Positions 27,219-36,620 of a stretch of 64,000 nt of DNA are shown piece after piece (the stretch's first letter is position 1; each line of letters opens with the position of its first letter). This DNA is from Robbsia betulipollinis. GTDB taxonomy: Bacteria; Pseudomonadota; Gammaproteobacteria; Burkholderiales; Burkholderiaceae. The stretch spans positions 579,054-643,053 of the forward strand of contig NZ_JAPMXC010000010.1 in NCBI RefSeq assembly GCF_026624755.1, given 5' to 3'. The notes beneath the pieces are model-generated. The model worked only from the letters and a program-made list of their open reading frames with translations, was not told the origin of the DNA and made no database searches. Made by a program: the position numbers and the translations under genes.

Positions 27219-27572
27219 TTATTCCTTGTTGACCGGCAGTGCCTGCAGCGGGGCAGCAGGCGCGTCACCGGACATCGCCGACTTCTCCTGCGAGGTGGCA
27301 TCTTTCTTCAACTGCTTCCGGTCGCTCTTCGCGGCTTTCACGCGCTCCTTGTACTCGGTAGCCGCGGCTTTCTTGTTTTCCTTGTACTGCTTGTTCGCGA
27401 GCGCGTTGTCGTTGCGCTTCTGGACCAGCGGGTCCGTGGTCGGCGTCACGATCCGGACTTCGGGAGCGGGCGTCTGGGCACCGGCGTCCGCCGTGCCCGG
27501 CGTTTGCGCGAAGGCGACATTGACGGAGAAAGCGGCGGCGGTGACAAGCAGGATCGACTGGATGCGATTCAT
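27219..27572 (-). CDS. Small secreted Lys/Ala-rich protein
   Basis: A 117-residue protein with a clear signal peptide (MNRIQSILLVTAAAFSVNVA, cleaved at AFAQ) and a strong AGGAG ribosome site seven bases before the ATG. The mature part is charged and probably helical: NKQYKENKKAAATEYKERVK is followed by KSDRKQLKKDA. No known domain. A similar small periplasmic Lys/Ala-rich gene is at 55730-55999. It could be a histone-like or envelope-associated protein, but function is unknown. Confidence 0.75.
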   Translation of the reverse strand: MNRIQSILLVTAAAFSVNVAFAQTPGTADAGAQTPAPEVRIVTPTTDPLVQKRNDNALANKQYKENKKAAATEYKERVKAAKSDRKQLKKDATSQEKSAMSGDAPAAPLQALPVNKE

Positions 27573-28058
27573 GGGTAAATCTCCTTCTACTGACTTTGTT
27601 GTGACATACCTTATCGCGGCGCGTCGGTTACAAGTGTGCTGATTTGTAAGAACGCAGACCTTTTCGTACAGGCGCGCCGCTAACGGCGCGATAGGCGACG
27701 GCTATGGGAATAGCAAAACTCGAGCCAGGAAGGCGGCAGCGCGGGAAATTTTGAGATTAGACCATGTTGCATCATGGACATTGGCGCATGATCGTCTCAG
27801 GGCGCGTAGCATGGAAGGCGGCACGGTGCGCCGGTCATGGCGGGTGGGTTCGATGCAGGGTCGTCGCACCGGTTCGTGCGTCCGCTGCACGAATGGCCTT
27901 GCAGGGTTCGTCGTCGCGCGATGGCCGTTTGCCGGGACCTGAATGACGCGACGGCGCCGGGCCTTGTAGAAATTACCGGTCTTTACCAGCGGTGGGATGC
28001 CCCGAGACCGTCGTGCGTGTTTCGGGGCGCGATATCGCGAGAATCAGGAGAACCTCAT
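27573..28058. other. Intergenic region, no gene recognised
   Basis: This 486-bp region separates the leftward small secreted protein from the rightward one. It must hold the two divergent promoters. The short overlapping open frames between 27702 and 27946 lack ribosome sites and domain features. A GC-rich self-complementary stretch GCGCCGCTAACGGCGCG occurs at 27670-27690. Nothing else could be supported. Confidence 0.5.
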
Positions 28059-28397
28059 ATGACCATGCGAGACCGATCGAACCCGGCCAGGGCGCGTCGC
28101 CTGGCCCGCGTCGCGAAGGGGATCGTCATCGCGCTGGCGATCGGCGCGGTCCCGCCGCTGAGCGCGCTGGCAGGTAGCATCTCGGTGCCGATCCTGCGCG
28201 ATACGGCCACCGGCGCCGTCTCGAAAATCACCTCGCCGGTCACCGATCAGACCAACAAGATCATCGCGCCGGCGGCAGATCTCACGCCTCGGATCGGGGA
28301 TACGACCGCGGCAGTCAACGATACCGCGATGTTCCGCGCCGACAGCGCGCTGCAGAATCAGATCGCCAGCGACAGTTCCGGCTGGATCAGCAAATGA
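28059..28397 (+). CDS. Hypothetical secreted protein
   Basis: A 112-residue protein with a signal peptide (basic start MTMRDRSNPARARRLARVAK then a hydrophobic core ending LAGS). The mature part is Thr/Asp/Ala-rich (VSKITSPVTDQTNKIIAPAA). ATG at 28059 has AGGAG nine bases upstream. No domain recognised. Its stop is 15 bp before the convergent metallophosphoesterase gene. Confidence 0.65.
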   Translation: MTMRDRSNPARARRLARVAKGIVIALAIGAVPPLSALAGSISVPILRDTATGAVSKITSPVTDQTNKIIAPAADLTPRIGDTTAAVNDTAMFRADSALQNQIASDSSGWISK

Positions 28398-28412
28398 GCA
28401 TGGCCCGGCCCG

Positions 28413-29579
28413 TCAGCGTGCCGGGCCGGGAACCAGCCGCAGGTGGGTGATCTCCGATGGCGCGGCGAAGCGAATCGGCGGCCCCCAATAGCCGGTGCCG
28501 CGGCTGATGTAGAGCCACAGCGCGCCGCTGCGCACGAGCCCGGCGGTGAAGGGCTGTTGTACACGCACCGCGAAATTCCAAGGAAAGAATTGACCGCCGT
28601 GCGTGTGCCCCGACAACTGCAATGTGAAGCCCGCGGCCTCGGCGGCCGCCGCGGAGCGCGGCTGGTGCGCGAGCAATAGCCGGATGCGGGCGGCGGCCGG
28701 CGCGCCGGCGATCGCGCGCGCCGGGTCGCTGCGATGCGCCTCGTTGAAGTGCCCGCCGCTGTAGTCGGTCACCCCGCCCAGCAGCAGCGGCGTTCCGCCA
28801 TGTTCCAACATGACGTGCTCGTTCATCAGTACCCGGATGCCCAGCCGCCGAAACTCGGCGATCCAGGCGTCCGCCCCCGCGTAGTATTCGTGGTTGCCGG
28901 TGCACAGGAAGACGCCGTGCCGGCCTTTCAGGCGCGAGAGCGGCTGGGTATGTTCGCGCAAGGCCGACACGCTGCCGTCGACCACGTCGCCGGTGATCGC
29001 GACCATGTCGGCATCCAGCCGGTTGACCGCGTCGACGATGGGGTCGAGGTAGCGCTTGCGAATCGTCGGTCCGACATGGATGTCGCTGATCTGGGCGATC
29101 GTGAACCCGTGCAGCGCGGGCGGCAGATCGTCGATGGGAATGTCCACGCGCACCACCGGCGCGCGCCGGCGCGCGTTGTAGACACCGACCGCCGTCATCA
29201 GGAACGCGGCCAGCAGCACAACCTCGGCCGATTCCGTGCGCCACGTGTCGAAGGGCAGGGCCGCGGCGGCGCCGGCCCAGACGCGGGTCGCGATCGCCCA
29301 CAGGACGAGCGTGACGTCGCGCAGCACGGTGAGCGTCAGCAGGAAGGAGAAGAACCCCATTTCGAGCAGTCCCGCCCAGGCCCGCACCGCGCGCCATCCG
29401 TTCGCGCCCGCATCGCGGCGCTGCATGCCCTGCGGCACGATCACGCACGATGCGATCAGCCACAGCACCATGACCGCGTCCCAGACGCGCCCGACCGGAA
29501 GCGCGGGGATCAGGCGGATGCCGACATAGCAATGAAACAGGATGCCAAACAGGATCAGACGGGAAAAGAAACTGCGCAT
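28413..29579 (-). CDS. Membrane-anchored metallophosphoesterase
   Basis: A 388-residue protein with about four N-terminal transmembrane helices (starting MRSFFSRLILFGILFHCYVG) followed by a calcineurin-like phosphoesterase domain. The metal and catalytic motifs are in order: ISDIHVGP, ITGDVVDGS, GNHEYY and SGHTHGGQ. It resembles YkuE/YaeI-type phosphodiesterases that act at the inner membrane, some on UDP-diacylglucosamine-like or lipid substrates; the substrate here is not known. ATG at 29579 starts the first helix. Confidence 0.85.
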   Translation of the reverse strand: MRSFFSRLILFGILFHCYVGIRLIPALPVGRVWDAVMVLWLIASCVIVPQGMQRRDAGANGWRAVRAWAGLLEMGFFSFLLTLTVLRDVTLVLWAIATRVWAGAAAALPFDTWRTESAEVVLLAAFLMTAVGVYNARRRAPVVRVDIPIDDLPPALHGFTIAQISDIHVGPTIRKRYLDPIVDAVNRLDADMVAITGDVVDGSVSALREHTQPLSRLKGRHGVFLCTGNHEYYAGADAWIAEFRRLGIRVLMNEHVMLEHGGTPLLLGGVTDYSGGHFNEAHRSDPARAIAGAPAAARIRLLLAHQPRSAAAAEAAGFTLQLSGHTHGGQFFPWNFAVRVQQPFTAGLVRSGALWLYISRGTGYWGPPIRFAAPSEITHLRLVPGPAR

Positions 29580-29750
29580 AGGAGCGGGAGCGGAATGCCA
29601 TGAAAGAGAAGGAAGCGCGGAGGCCCGCCGGTTCATTCTAACGGGCTTCGGCGCGGACCGCCGGTCGCCGACACCCGGCGCCGACGGCGTAGAATGGGCG
29701 GCCCGGCCCGGTCGGCGAGACCAGGGGGCCATTCTCCTCTATCAAAATTC

Positions 29751-29978
29751 ATGGAAAAAATCGCGTTCGCGCTCACGGGCGAGTGGATTGCCCTCAACGA
29801 CCTGCTGAAAGTGACGGGCCTTGTGTCAAGCGGCGGTCTGGCCAAGGCGATGATCGCCGACGAGCAGGTGAAGGTGGACGGACGCACGGAGACGCGCAAG
29901 ACGTGCAAGATCCGCGTGGGGCAGGTGGTGACGCTGGAAGGGGCGATGGTGGTCGTGACGCCGCCTGTCGCCGGCTGA
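29751..29978 (+). CDS. S4-domain RNA-binding protein (YbcJ-like)
   Basis: A 75-residue protein that is essentially one S4 domain: ALNDLLKVTGLVSSGGLAKA MI then VDGRTETRKTCKIRVGQVVT. This matches the small YbcJ/RlbA-type S4 proteins, which bind structured RNA and are linked to ribosome or translation quality. The start ATG at 29751 follows a 171-bp gap from the divergent phosphoesterase gene. The specific RNA target is unknown. Confidence 0.82.
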   Translation: MEKIAFALTGEWIALNDLLKVTGLVSSGGLAKAMIADEQVKVDGRTETRKTCKIRVGQVVTLEGAMVVVTPPVAG

Positions 29979-30295
29979 CCGCCGGGATTGCGGGAACGGC
30001 GTGCCGTGTCGTCGCTTCTCTTGCCGCGATGAAAAACAGTGCGACGGGAAGCTGCTTCACCTGGCCGCCGTGAGGCGATGACGACAGCCGCCAACGGCGT
30101 CACTACCGGTCGATCATTACGTAGTGCGTATGACGCCGCTGGCGTTGTCCGCGTGTCCTGCCGCTTCGCTGACGGCACGGCCAGCGCAAGCGCTGCGGCG
30201 GTCATTAGCTTACGTGAATTCGGTATTAATGAGCACCGATCCCCATAGTAGGATGCGACCTATCGTCCTCCGGCTATCAGGTAGAAGGTGCATAC
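29979..30295. other. Intergenic region upstream of the porin
   Basis: A 317-bp non-coding stretch that should contain the porin promoter and leader. The last 120 bp are less GC-rich (TTAGCTTACGTGAATTCGGT then ATTAATGAGC), consistent with promoter DNA, but no hexamer pair is convincing. No RNA gene or riboswitch was recognised. Confidence 0.5.
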
Positions 30296-31462
30296 ATGAA
30301 CAAGTTGAAATGGGCGCCCGCGCTTCTCGCGACGCTGGCCGCCGGCAATACGCAGGCGCAATCGAGCGTCACGCTGTATGGGGTCATCGATGCGGGCATC
30401 GGCTATGTGCACAACGCCCAGGGCAGCGACGGCAAAAACGCCAGCACGTTGGTCAGGTTCAGCAGCGGCAACACTTTCGGCAGCCGCTGGGGGCTGAAAG
30501 GCACCGAGGATCTGGGCGGCGGACTGGCGGCGGTGTTCCAGCTGGAAAACGGCTTCAACGACGGCACGGGTACGCTCGGGCAAGGGTCGAGGGAGTTCGG
30601 TCGTAAATCGGTGGTGGGTCTGGCGAGCAAGCAACTGGGAACGATCACGCTGGGGCGGCAATACGATCCGGTCGTGGATCTGGTCCAGGCCTATACTGAG
30701 GATGCCTATTTTGGCGGGAGTTTCGCTTCGCCAGGGGACCTGGACAACTATGACAACAGCGTACGCGTCAGCAACTCGGTGAAGTACGTCAGCCCGGTGT
30801 TGGACGGTTTCCAGTTCGAGGCGCTGTACGGATTGGGCGGCGTGGCGGGGAGTGCGGGCGCGGGGCAAACCTACGGCTTCGGAGGCAGCTATGCCGGCGG
30901 TCCGCTGGGTGCCGCGGTCGCATTCTTCCACGCGAACGGCGGCAACACGACGACCAACGACGTGCGTACCTGGACCAGCAGTTCTGACACGCTTTTCAAT
31001 ACGGTGATCAACCAGGGTTTCGCGTCGGCGAAGTCGATTCAGATCGTGCGCGCCGGCACCCAGTATGTATTGGGATCCTTCACCGTGGGCGCGGCGTACA
31101 GCAACACGCAATACACCCGGGATGGATTTTCCGTTTTCTCGAAAACAGCGAAATTCAACAACGGTTCGGCGTTCGTCAATGACCAGCTGACGCCCGCGTG
31201 GCGTGTGGGCGGCGGCTACAACTACACGCGGCTGACCGGTCCCGCCTCGGCCAAATACCATCAGTTCAACCTGGGCACGGACTACGCGTTGTCGAAACGC
31301 ACGACCCTGTATGCGCTGGCGGCCTACCAGAAGGCCAGCGGTACGACGCTCAACGCCAGCGGGGCGACCGTTCAGGCGGAAGCGTCGATTGGATCGTATG
31401 GCGTCAATTCCGGCACCAACTCGCAAGGGTTGATCGTGCTGGGGATGCGTCACAAGTTCTGA
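30296..31462 (+). CDS. General outer-membrane porin (Porin_4 / OmpC-like)
   Basis: A 388-residue trimeric beta-barrel porin. The signal peptide MNKLKWAPALLATLAAGNTQ A is cleaved before QSSVTLYGVIDAGIGYVHN, the universal first strand of Burkholderia-type porins. Other markers are SRWGLKGTEDLGGGLAAVFQ, RQYDPVVDL and a C-terminal strand ending GMRHKF with terminal Phe for BAM recognition. It allows diffusion of small hydrophilic solutes. A very large gene starts only 9 bp downstream. Confidence 0.93.
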   Translation: MNKLKWAPALLATLAAGNTQAQSSVTLYGVIDAGIGYVHNAQGSDGKNASTLVRFSSGNTFGSRWGLKGTEDLGGGLAAVFQLENGFNDGTGTLGQGSREFGRKSVVGLASKQLGTITLGRQYDPVVDLVQAYTEDAYFGGSFASPGDLDNYDNSVRVSNSVKYVSPVLDGFQFEALYGLGGVAGSAGAGQTYGFGGSYAGGPLGAAVAFFHANGGNTTTNDVRTWTSSSDTLFNTVINQGFASAKSIQIVRAGTQYVLGSFTVGAAYSNTQYTRDGFSVFSKTAKFNNGSAFVNDQLTPAWRVGGGYNYTRLTGPASAKYHQFNLGTDYALSKRTTLYALAAYQKASGTTLNASGATVQAEASIGSYGVNSGTNSQGLIVLGMRHKF

Positions 31463-31471
31463 TGCAGGCCA

Positions 31472-34400
31472 ATGTCGCGGACCACCCCGATGCGTGTGAA
31501 ATCGATCGACATGCCGCTGGCGCATGCGCCCGATGCGCCCCGCGACGAGACCGGTGCGGCCCGGGTGGTCCCGAAACGCCTCGGCCCCGTCGCGCTCGCG
31601 ACGCTGGAGCGGGTACGGGCATCGCGGCGCCCGCCCGCCGATATGCCCTCTCCGCCGTCCCTCTCGTCTCTGAAAGCTCGCCTCGCCGGCGTGATCACGC
31701 GTCGTCCCGTCACGGTCACCACCGGTGTCCCCGGCACGGGGCGGACGATCAGTCGGCCCGTGCGATCGGGCGTGCCCGGCCAGTCGCATGCGGGCACCGT
31801 GGGTCCGCCGGGGCCGTTGGGTGAACCGCTCGTTCGCGAAGCGGCCAGCGGCCGCTCCGTCGACGACGCGGGCTCGCTGCTCGCCATCGCGCAGGCGATG
31901 GAGGCCAGCTGCCGTGCGCCCGATGTCGCCGTGTTCGCTCGGCCCGGGGAGACGACGCCACGATGGCCGGCCAACCGGTTCTCGCGTGCGTTGCGTCCGG
32001 TGCCATTGCGGGATATCGCGCGTCTCGGCGTCGCGTCCGCCAGCGCACAGGCGACGCCGGCGTCGCGCGATGCGTCCGCGTCGCCCGGTCGCGCCGACGC
32101 CGAAACGGCGGCGCATGCACTGCGCGAAGACATCGCGCGCTGCCGGAAAACGTTGGACGATGCGTTGGCCGAAGCCGAGGCGGCGCGCGCTTCGCTCGCG
32201 CCTGTCGGTCGGACGCACGCTGCAAGCGTGAGCGCGGAGCAAGCGCGCGGGTCGCGTCGAAGCCCATACGATGACGACGTGCAGGAACGGCCCATCGCGC
32301 ATGCGCGTCTGCAGGCGGCCGAGGCCGCGGTCGCCGCCGCGAGCGACGCGTTGCGCCGGGTCATACAGGGGACGGACCCGATGCAGATCATGGGCCTGCG
32401 CCACACGATCGATCAGGCCGACGACCGGCAGCGTTTCGCATTGCAACGGTTGGGCGCACTCAAGCGTGAGGTCTATCAGACGCGAACGACGGCCGCCGCG
32501 GCGCGCGCCGCCGCTGAAGACCGGCTTCGGGAAACCGCCCGCGCCGCCGCCCGCCTGATGCGGGCGGGGCCGGACGTGCCCGCCGACGGACGTGGCGGCA
32601 CACCCGATGACGCAGGGGATGGCGCGCCCGGCGATGCAATCGCGACGGCCTTGCGCGCGCAGTTCGCCAATATCGACGCCGATCTACGCGCCCGCGCGTC
32701 CGCCGACCGGGACTGGCATCGGGCGGATCGCGCCATTCCGCCGCTACTGAAGGCGTCGCTCGCGCTCGCGGACCGCCAGGCGCGGGCCGACGGGCGGGGG
32801 AAGGACGCGTCGCACGCCGCGCCCGATGCCGGCGCGGCAAACGCGAGGTCGCGCCGCGCGCACCGCGACGCGGACGCGCTCGACGCCACGCGTCGGCACC
32901 TGGTCGCGGAATCGCTCGCGGCCACGCATCTATTCGGCTCGCAAGCGACACCGGCCCTGGCGGACGCGCTCGCACCGCTCGCGCAGCGCTTGACCGCTTC
33001 CCGGCCGCCCCTACCGCTGCCGCCGCATGTGACACTGGAAATCGTCACACGTGCGCTAGCCGATGTCGGTGTCGGCGCCGAGCAGGCCGCGCGCCTGCTG
33101 AACGCGCTAGCGGAGCATACCGTCACCCACTGGATCGACACGGCGGCCGCGACGCGGGAAGGACGCGTCGCGACGCGGACCTCGGATACCGGCGACGACA
33201 TCGCGCGTATCCTGGCGTTGTGCGGGAAGATCGCGTCCTTGCCGCGCGGCGCCGACATCCTGCACGCGTTGTCACGCGATGGCGCGGAGACGCCGGATGC
33301 CGGGCGGGCGCGCGCCGTTCGGGTGTTCTGGCACGCCCACGTCGCACGGCAGGACGCCGCGACGCAGGAGGCCGGCGTGGCGCGCTGGTTGCGGCAGGCG
33401 CAGGCGGTCGCGCGCGCCAAGCTGATCGCGCCAGGCCCGGCTCCCGCCGATGACGGTTTCGACGACGTGGACCACGCCGCGTACAACGCCGTCGGCAACG
33501 GCTATGTCAGCAATGCGCCCGGGTCGCCGTACGATCAGCATCGTGCGCGTCTGGAAAAAGCCATCGGCGAGTGGGTCGTCCGGGCGGCGGTGTCGGGCGG
33601 CGAGACCCGTGCTTCCACCGCCGATACGCCAGCCGCGGGGGCGGCCAGCGAGGCGACTTCCCGCACGACGCCATCCGCCATCGCGAAGCCGGGTTTCTGG
33701 CGCCGTGCGATGCCGCATCTGAACAAGTCGCCGTATCGCCAGCGGGTGATCGAGCGCGCCTATGCGACCGGCGAAAGCATGGGCATGCAATCGCCACGCC
33801 TCCTGGTGGACACCGCGCTCGCGCGGCGGCTGGAGGCGCTGGCGCGCACGGCCGCCCACTGCCGCGCGTTTGGCGCGACGCCCGAAGCCGTCGCGGCGAG
33901 CGTCGCGGCGCAGGCGGTGGTGGATCATCTGAAGGACCTGCGCACCGCGGGGCGGCACCTGGCGGACATCACGCTGACGCCGAAGGACGCGCAGGCCGTC
34001 GGCCGGCGAATCGGCAGTGAGGCACTGCGCTCACGCCGCGCGCGGCAACCCCTCATGGCCTCCGACCCGGCCGCCACTCCGGCCGCCACTCCGGCCGCCA
34101 CTCCGGCCGCCAAGCCGGCGAGCGGGCGCCCGCCCAACGTCTTGCTCAAGGCCGCGCCCGTGACGTTGTCGCCGTTTTTCACGCAGGTGTGCGGGAGCGG
34201 GCTCACCGCGTATGAAGCGCTCGACCGGATCGACGCGCATCTCAAGGCCGTTTTGCCCGCCGACGCGCCTGCGAGCAAGGCGAATGACGCAAGCGACAGC
34301 CACCTGGCCGGTCGACCCGACGCGGATCTCGACGCCGCCATCCAACTGCTGAAGGCCCGCCATCCGGGAAAGAAAGAAGATGTCGCGACGTTCTTCAAGC

Positions 34401-35791
34401 CCTTCATCCTGAATGGCCGCCTGCGTGACCGCGTGCGTATCGGTGGCGGCGGCGCGATCGGCGCCACCTTGCCCGGCCTGCCTTATGGGTCGGCGTCGCC
34501 GATCGCCTCGCCGATCCTGACGGCGGAGAAATCGGTGAGCGACGAAGCCTTCGTCCAGCTGTTCATGCCCATTCTCGGCATGGAGTTGTCGTTCGGCGCC
34601 GCGCGCACGTTGGCGCAGGAGGCGACGGTGGGCGTCGCGGCGGGGCCGCAACTGGCGCCTGGCGTTGCCATGCAGGCGGCCTTCACCGCGCGCGCGGCCC
34701 ATCAGAAAACCCGCACGCGCAGCACGGTCCTGCGTTTTTTCCGACGCCGTCACGAGGACGAGGCCATGCGCGCGAACATGTTCAACGCGCTGGACAGCAT
34801 GGTCCGCTGGGATACGCTCACGCCCACACGGGGCCGTGCCTACGCAGATCCGTTGGAGGCCATCTTCGCGCGCAATCCCGACGTCGTCGTCAGTCAGGCC
34901 GATGTCGTCACCGATATCAGGACGATCACGGCGCGGGTGTCGGCGCGGCTGCCTTCGGTACGGTTCAACGATGCGCATGGCGTGGCGCAAACGCTCGGGC
35001 TCGACGTATCGGCCTACGCTGAAGCCGAACGCATGCGCGATGCACGCCACGAAACGGGCGGCCGGGTGCGCGTCGTGCAGGCGCAAAGCGACACGGCACA
35101 GCAGCATGCGGGCGTGGCCGCCAGTCTGAACGTCTCACCGCTCACCAACCAAACCGTGGCGACGGGCGCGGCAGGGCAGGGCGGTGCCGTGCAGCGTACC
35201 TCCTTGCCGCTGCAGTTCGGCGTGTCCCGCGATCTGGCGTGGGCGAAACAGCAGCATGAGTTCTCGCCTTTTCTGATCGACGACAAACAGGATGGCGACC
35301 TGGATCGTCATTACGCCACCCCGGTGGCGATGCTCGCGGAAATTGCCGGCAACCGCGAGCAATGGCTGATGCGTTGCGTCGAGACCCTGCCGCCCGATGC
35401 CGGCGGGAACAAGGACACCCCGCCGAATCGCGCGCGCGCGGCGCGCCTGCTCGCCGATTTCGAGAACGACATCAAGACGCTCGGCGAGACGAGCCGGTAT
35501 TGCCACTACAACGTCAATTATTCGATGCGGGGCGAAGCCGGCGCGTGGATCGATGGGTATCGGGCGTTGGCCGGGCTGGCGGCGCAACGCGGCGACCACG
35601 ACGGGGTGCGCGAGGCGCAGGCATGCATCGATGAGATCCTGCTGATGCCGTCGACCTGGCGCCCCCTGATGTTGATCGTGCGGGAGCGGGCGCGCGACGC
35701 GACCGCGCTCGGCTGGCGTTATGTCCTGCGTTGGCAAACGATCGCGAACGTCGACGTGCAACGCACCGCCGCGCAATTTCCGCCGCCGTGA
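31472..35791 (+). CDS. Very large (1439 aa) protein, candidate type III secretion effector (possibly AWR/RipA-like)
   Basis: No enzymatic motif was recognised. There is no signal peptide or transmembrane helix. Residues 1-200 are Pro/Arg/Ser-rich and probably disordered; 205-370 are Ala/Arg/Asp-rich helical, possibly coiled coil; a PAAT tetrapeptide repeat lies near 866-881. Residues about 985-1090 switch to a glycine-rich, alternating beta-like pattern (RVRIGGGGAIGATLPGLPYG), and the C-terminal 180 residues are well structured and Trp-containing (GETSRYCHYNVNYSMRGEAG, RYVLRWQTIANVDVQRT). Size, a disordered N-terminus and no secretion signal are typical of phytopathogen type III effectors such as the AWR (RipA) family; this is inference. 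It begins 9 bp behind the porin, with no own promoter or Hrp-box seen. ATGs at 31490 and 31511 are alternative starts. Confidence 0.6.
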   Translation: MSRTTPMRVKSIDMPLAHAPDAPRDETGAARVVPKRLGPVALATLERVRASRRPPADMPSPPSLSSLKARLAGVITRRPVTVTTGVPGTGRTISRPVRSGVPGQSHAGTVGPPGPLGEPLVREAASGRSVDDAGSLLAIAQAMEASCRAPDVAVFARPGETTPRWPANRFSRALRPVPLRDIARLGVASASAQATPASRDASASPGRADAETAAHALREDIARCRKTLDDALAEAEAARASLAPVGRTHAASVSAEQARGSRRSPYDDDVQERPIAHARLQAAEAAVAAASDALRRVIQGTDPMQIMGLRHTIDQADDRQRFALQRLGALKREVYQTRTTAAAARAAAEDRLRETARAAARLMRAGPDVPADGRGGTPDDAGDGAPGDAIATALRAQFANIDADLRARASADRDWHRADRAIPPLLKASLALADRQARADGRGKDASHAAPDAGAANARSRRAHRDADALDATRRHLVAESLAATHLFGSQATPALADALAPLAQRLTASRPPLPLPPHVTLEIVTRALADVGVGAEQAARLLNALAEHTVTHWIDTAAATREGRVATRTSDTGDDIARILALCGKIASLPRGADILHALSRDGAETPDAGRARAVRVFWHAHVARQDAATQEAGVARWLRQAQAVARAKLIAPGPAPADDGFDDVDHAAYNAVGNGYVSNAPGSPYDQHRARLEKAIGEWVVRAAVSGGETRASTADTPAAGAASEATSRTTPSAIAKPGFWRRAMPHLNKSPYRQRVIERAYATGESMGMQSPRLLVDTALARRLEALARTAAHCRAFGATPEAVAASVAAQAVVDHLKDLRTAGRHLADITLTPKDAQAVGRRIGSEALRSRRARQPLMASDPAATPAATPAATPAAKPASGRPPNVLLKAAPVTLSPFFTQVCGSGLTAYEALDRIDAHLKAVLPADAPASKANDASDSHLAGRPDADLDAAIQLLKARHPGKKEDVATFFKPFILNGRLRDRVRIGGGGAIGATLPGLPYGSASPIASPILTAEKSVSDEAFVQLFMPILGMELSFGAARTLAQEATVGVAAGPQLAPGVAMQAAFTARAAHQKTRTRSTVLRFFRRRHEDEAMRANMFNALDSMVRWDTLTPTRGRAYADPLEAIFARNPDVVVSQADVVTDIRTITARVSARLPSVRFNDAHGVAQTLGLDVSAYAEAERMRDARHETGGRVRVVQAQSDTAQQHAGVAASLNVSPLTNQTVATGAAGQGGAVQRTSLPLQFGVSRDLAWAKQQHEFSPFLIDDKQDGDLDRHYATPVAMLAEIAGNREQWLMRCVETLPPDAGGNKDTPPNRARAARLLADFENDIKTLGETSRYCHYNVNYSMRGEAGAWIDGYRALAGLAAQRGDHDGVREAQACIDEILLMPSTWRPLMLIVRERARDATALGWRYVLRWQTIANVDVQRTAAQFPPP
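34070..34114 (+). repeat. 12-bp coding tandem repeat (Ala-Ala-Thr-Pro)
   Basis: The unit GCCGCCACTCCG occurs three times in a row followed by a partial copy, encoding an AATP repeat in the large effector-like protein. It probably forms a flexible linker between its helical N-terminal half and beta-rich C-terminal half. Confidence 0.9.
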
Positions 35792-35967
35792 ACCGCGTCG
35801 CGCCCGTCCGGGGGCGGCGTTCGGCGGGGTCGCGGAAGGCATGCCGCCGCCGGAAAAGCGCCGTCGCGCAATAATTTTCGGAGAAAAATGGCTGTTAAAA
35901 TGTCCACTTCGGATCATGGAAGCGGACACGGTGGCGCCGCCGTCCTCGGCCGCCACGGAGCAAGCCC

Positions 35968-36606
35968 ATGCCAGGTCATGTCATTGTCAGGCAGCGCAGG
36001 ACCCCCGCCCCGGGCGCCGCCGGCCCGCAACCGGCATTGACCGATGCCGCGCCGCGTCAACTGAACATCGGGCAGCGCGTGAAGGAACTGCGATTGGCGG
36101 GAAAGCTCAGCATTCGCGGTCTGGCGGATGCCGCCGGCCTCACGCACAGCACCATCGCGCAGATCGAGGCGAACAAGGTCAGTCCGTCGATCGGCTCGAT
36201 GAAACGCATCCTCGACGTCCTGAACATGCCGCTCAGCGCGTTTTTCGCGCAGGCGGAGGGCAAAAGCGAGGAGCAGGTGTTCTTCGCCGCGGCCGATCTG
36301 GTGGAACTGGCCGACGGGCAGCGGCTCTCCTACCGACAGGTCGGCCCTAGCCTGAAGGGCAAGGCGATCATGATGCTGCACGAGCATTACGCGCCCGGCG
36401 CCGACACGGGCGAGGCATACGCGCACGAGTCGGAAGAGTGCGGCGTGGTCGTCAGCGGCCGGCTGATGGTCGTCGTCGGCACCGAGGAGCAATGCCTGGG
36501 ACGGGGCGAGGCCTACTACTTCGACAGCCGCCTGCCGCACAGGATGTACAACCCGTTCGACGAGGTCTGCGAGGTGGTCAGCGCGGCCTCGCCGCCTACT
36601 TTCTGA
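35968..36606 (+). CDS. XRE-family regulator with C-terminal cupin (PuuR-like)
   Basis: A 212-residue regulator with an N-terminal XRE helix-turn-helix (about 32-90: QRVKELRLAGKLSIRGLADA then AGLTHSTIAQIEANKVSPSI) and a C-terminal cupin sensor (about 135-205, with YAHESEECGVVVSGRLMVV and YYFDSRLPHRMYNPFDE). This is the PuuR architecture used to control polyamine and amino-acid catabolism. It is the first gene of a block with an aminotransferase and a polyamine-type ABC importer, so it probably regulates them. A dyad TTTTC-GGA-GAAAA just upstream (about 35876-35888) could be an autoregulatory site. Confidence 0.87.
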   Translation: MPGHVIVRQRRTPAPGAAGPQPALTDAAPRQLNIGQRVKELRLAGKLSIRGLADAAGLTHSTIAQIEANKVSPSIGSMKRILDVLNMPLSAFFAQAEGKSEEQVFFAAADLVELADGQRLSYRQVGPSLKGKAIMMLHEHYAPGADTGEAYAHESEECGVVVSGRLMVVVGTEEQCLGRGEAYYFDSRLPHRMYNPFDEVCEVVSAASPPTF

Positions 36607-36620
36607 GAAAAGGGGTACGC

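Noticed and set aside
31350-31472. Hrp/PIP-box (TTCG-N16-TTCG) before the effector-like gene
   Set aside because: No such spacing of TTCG motifs is present in the 120 bp upstream.
30260-32446. A 728-codon open frame on the minus strand opposite the porin and the effector-like gene
   Set aside because: It spans two plus-strand genes, is Arg/His/Gly-biased with no domain, and arises from high GC in the codon third positions.
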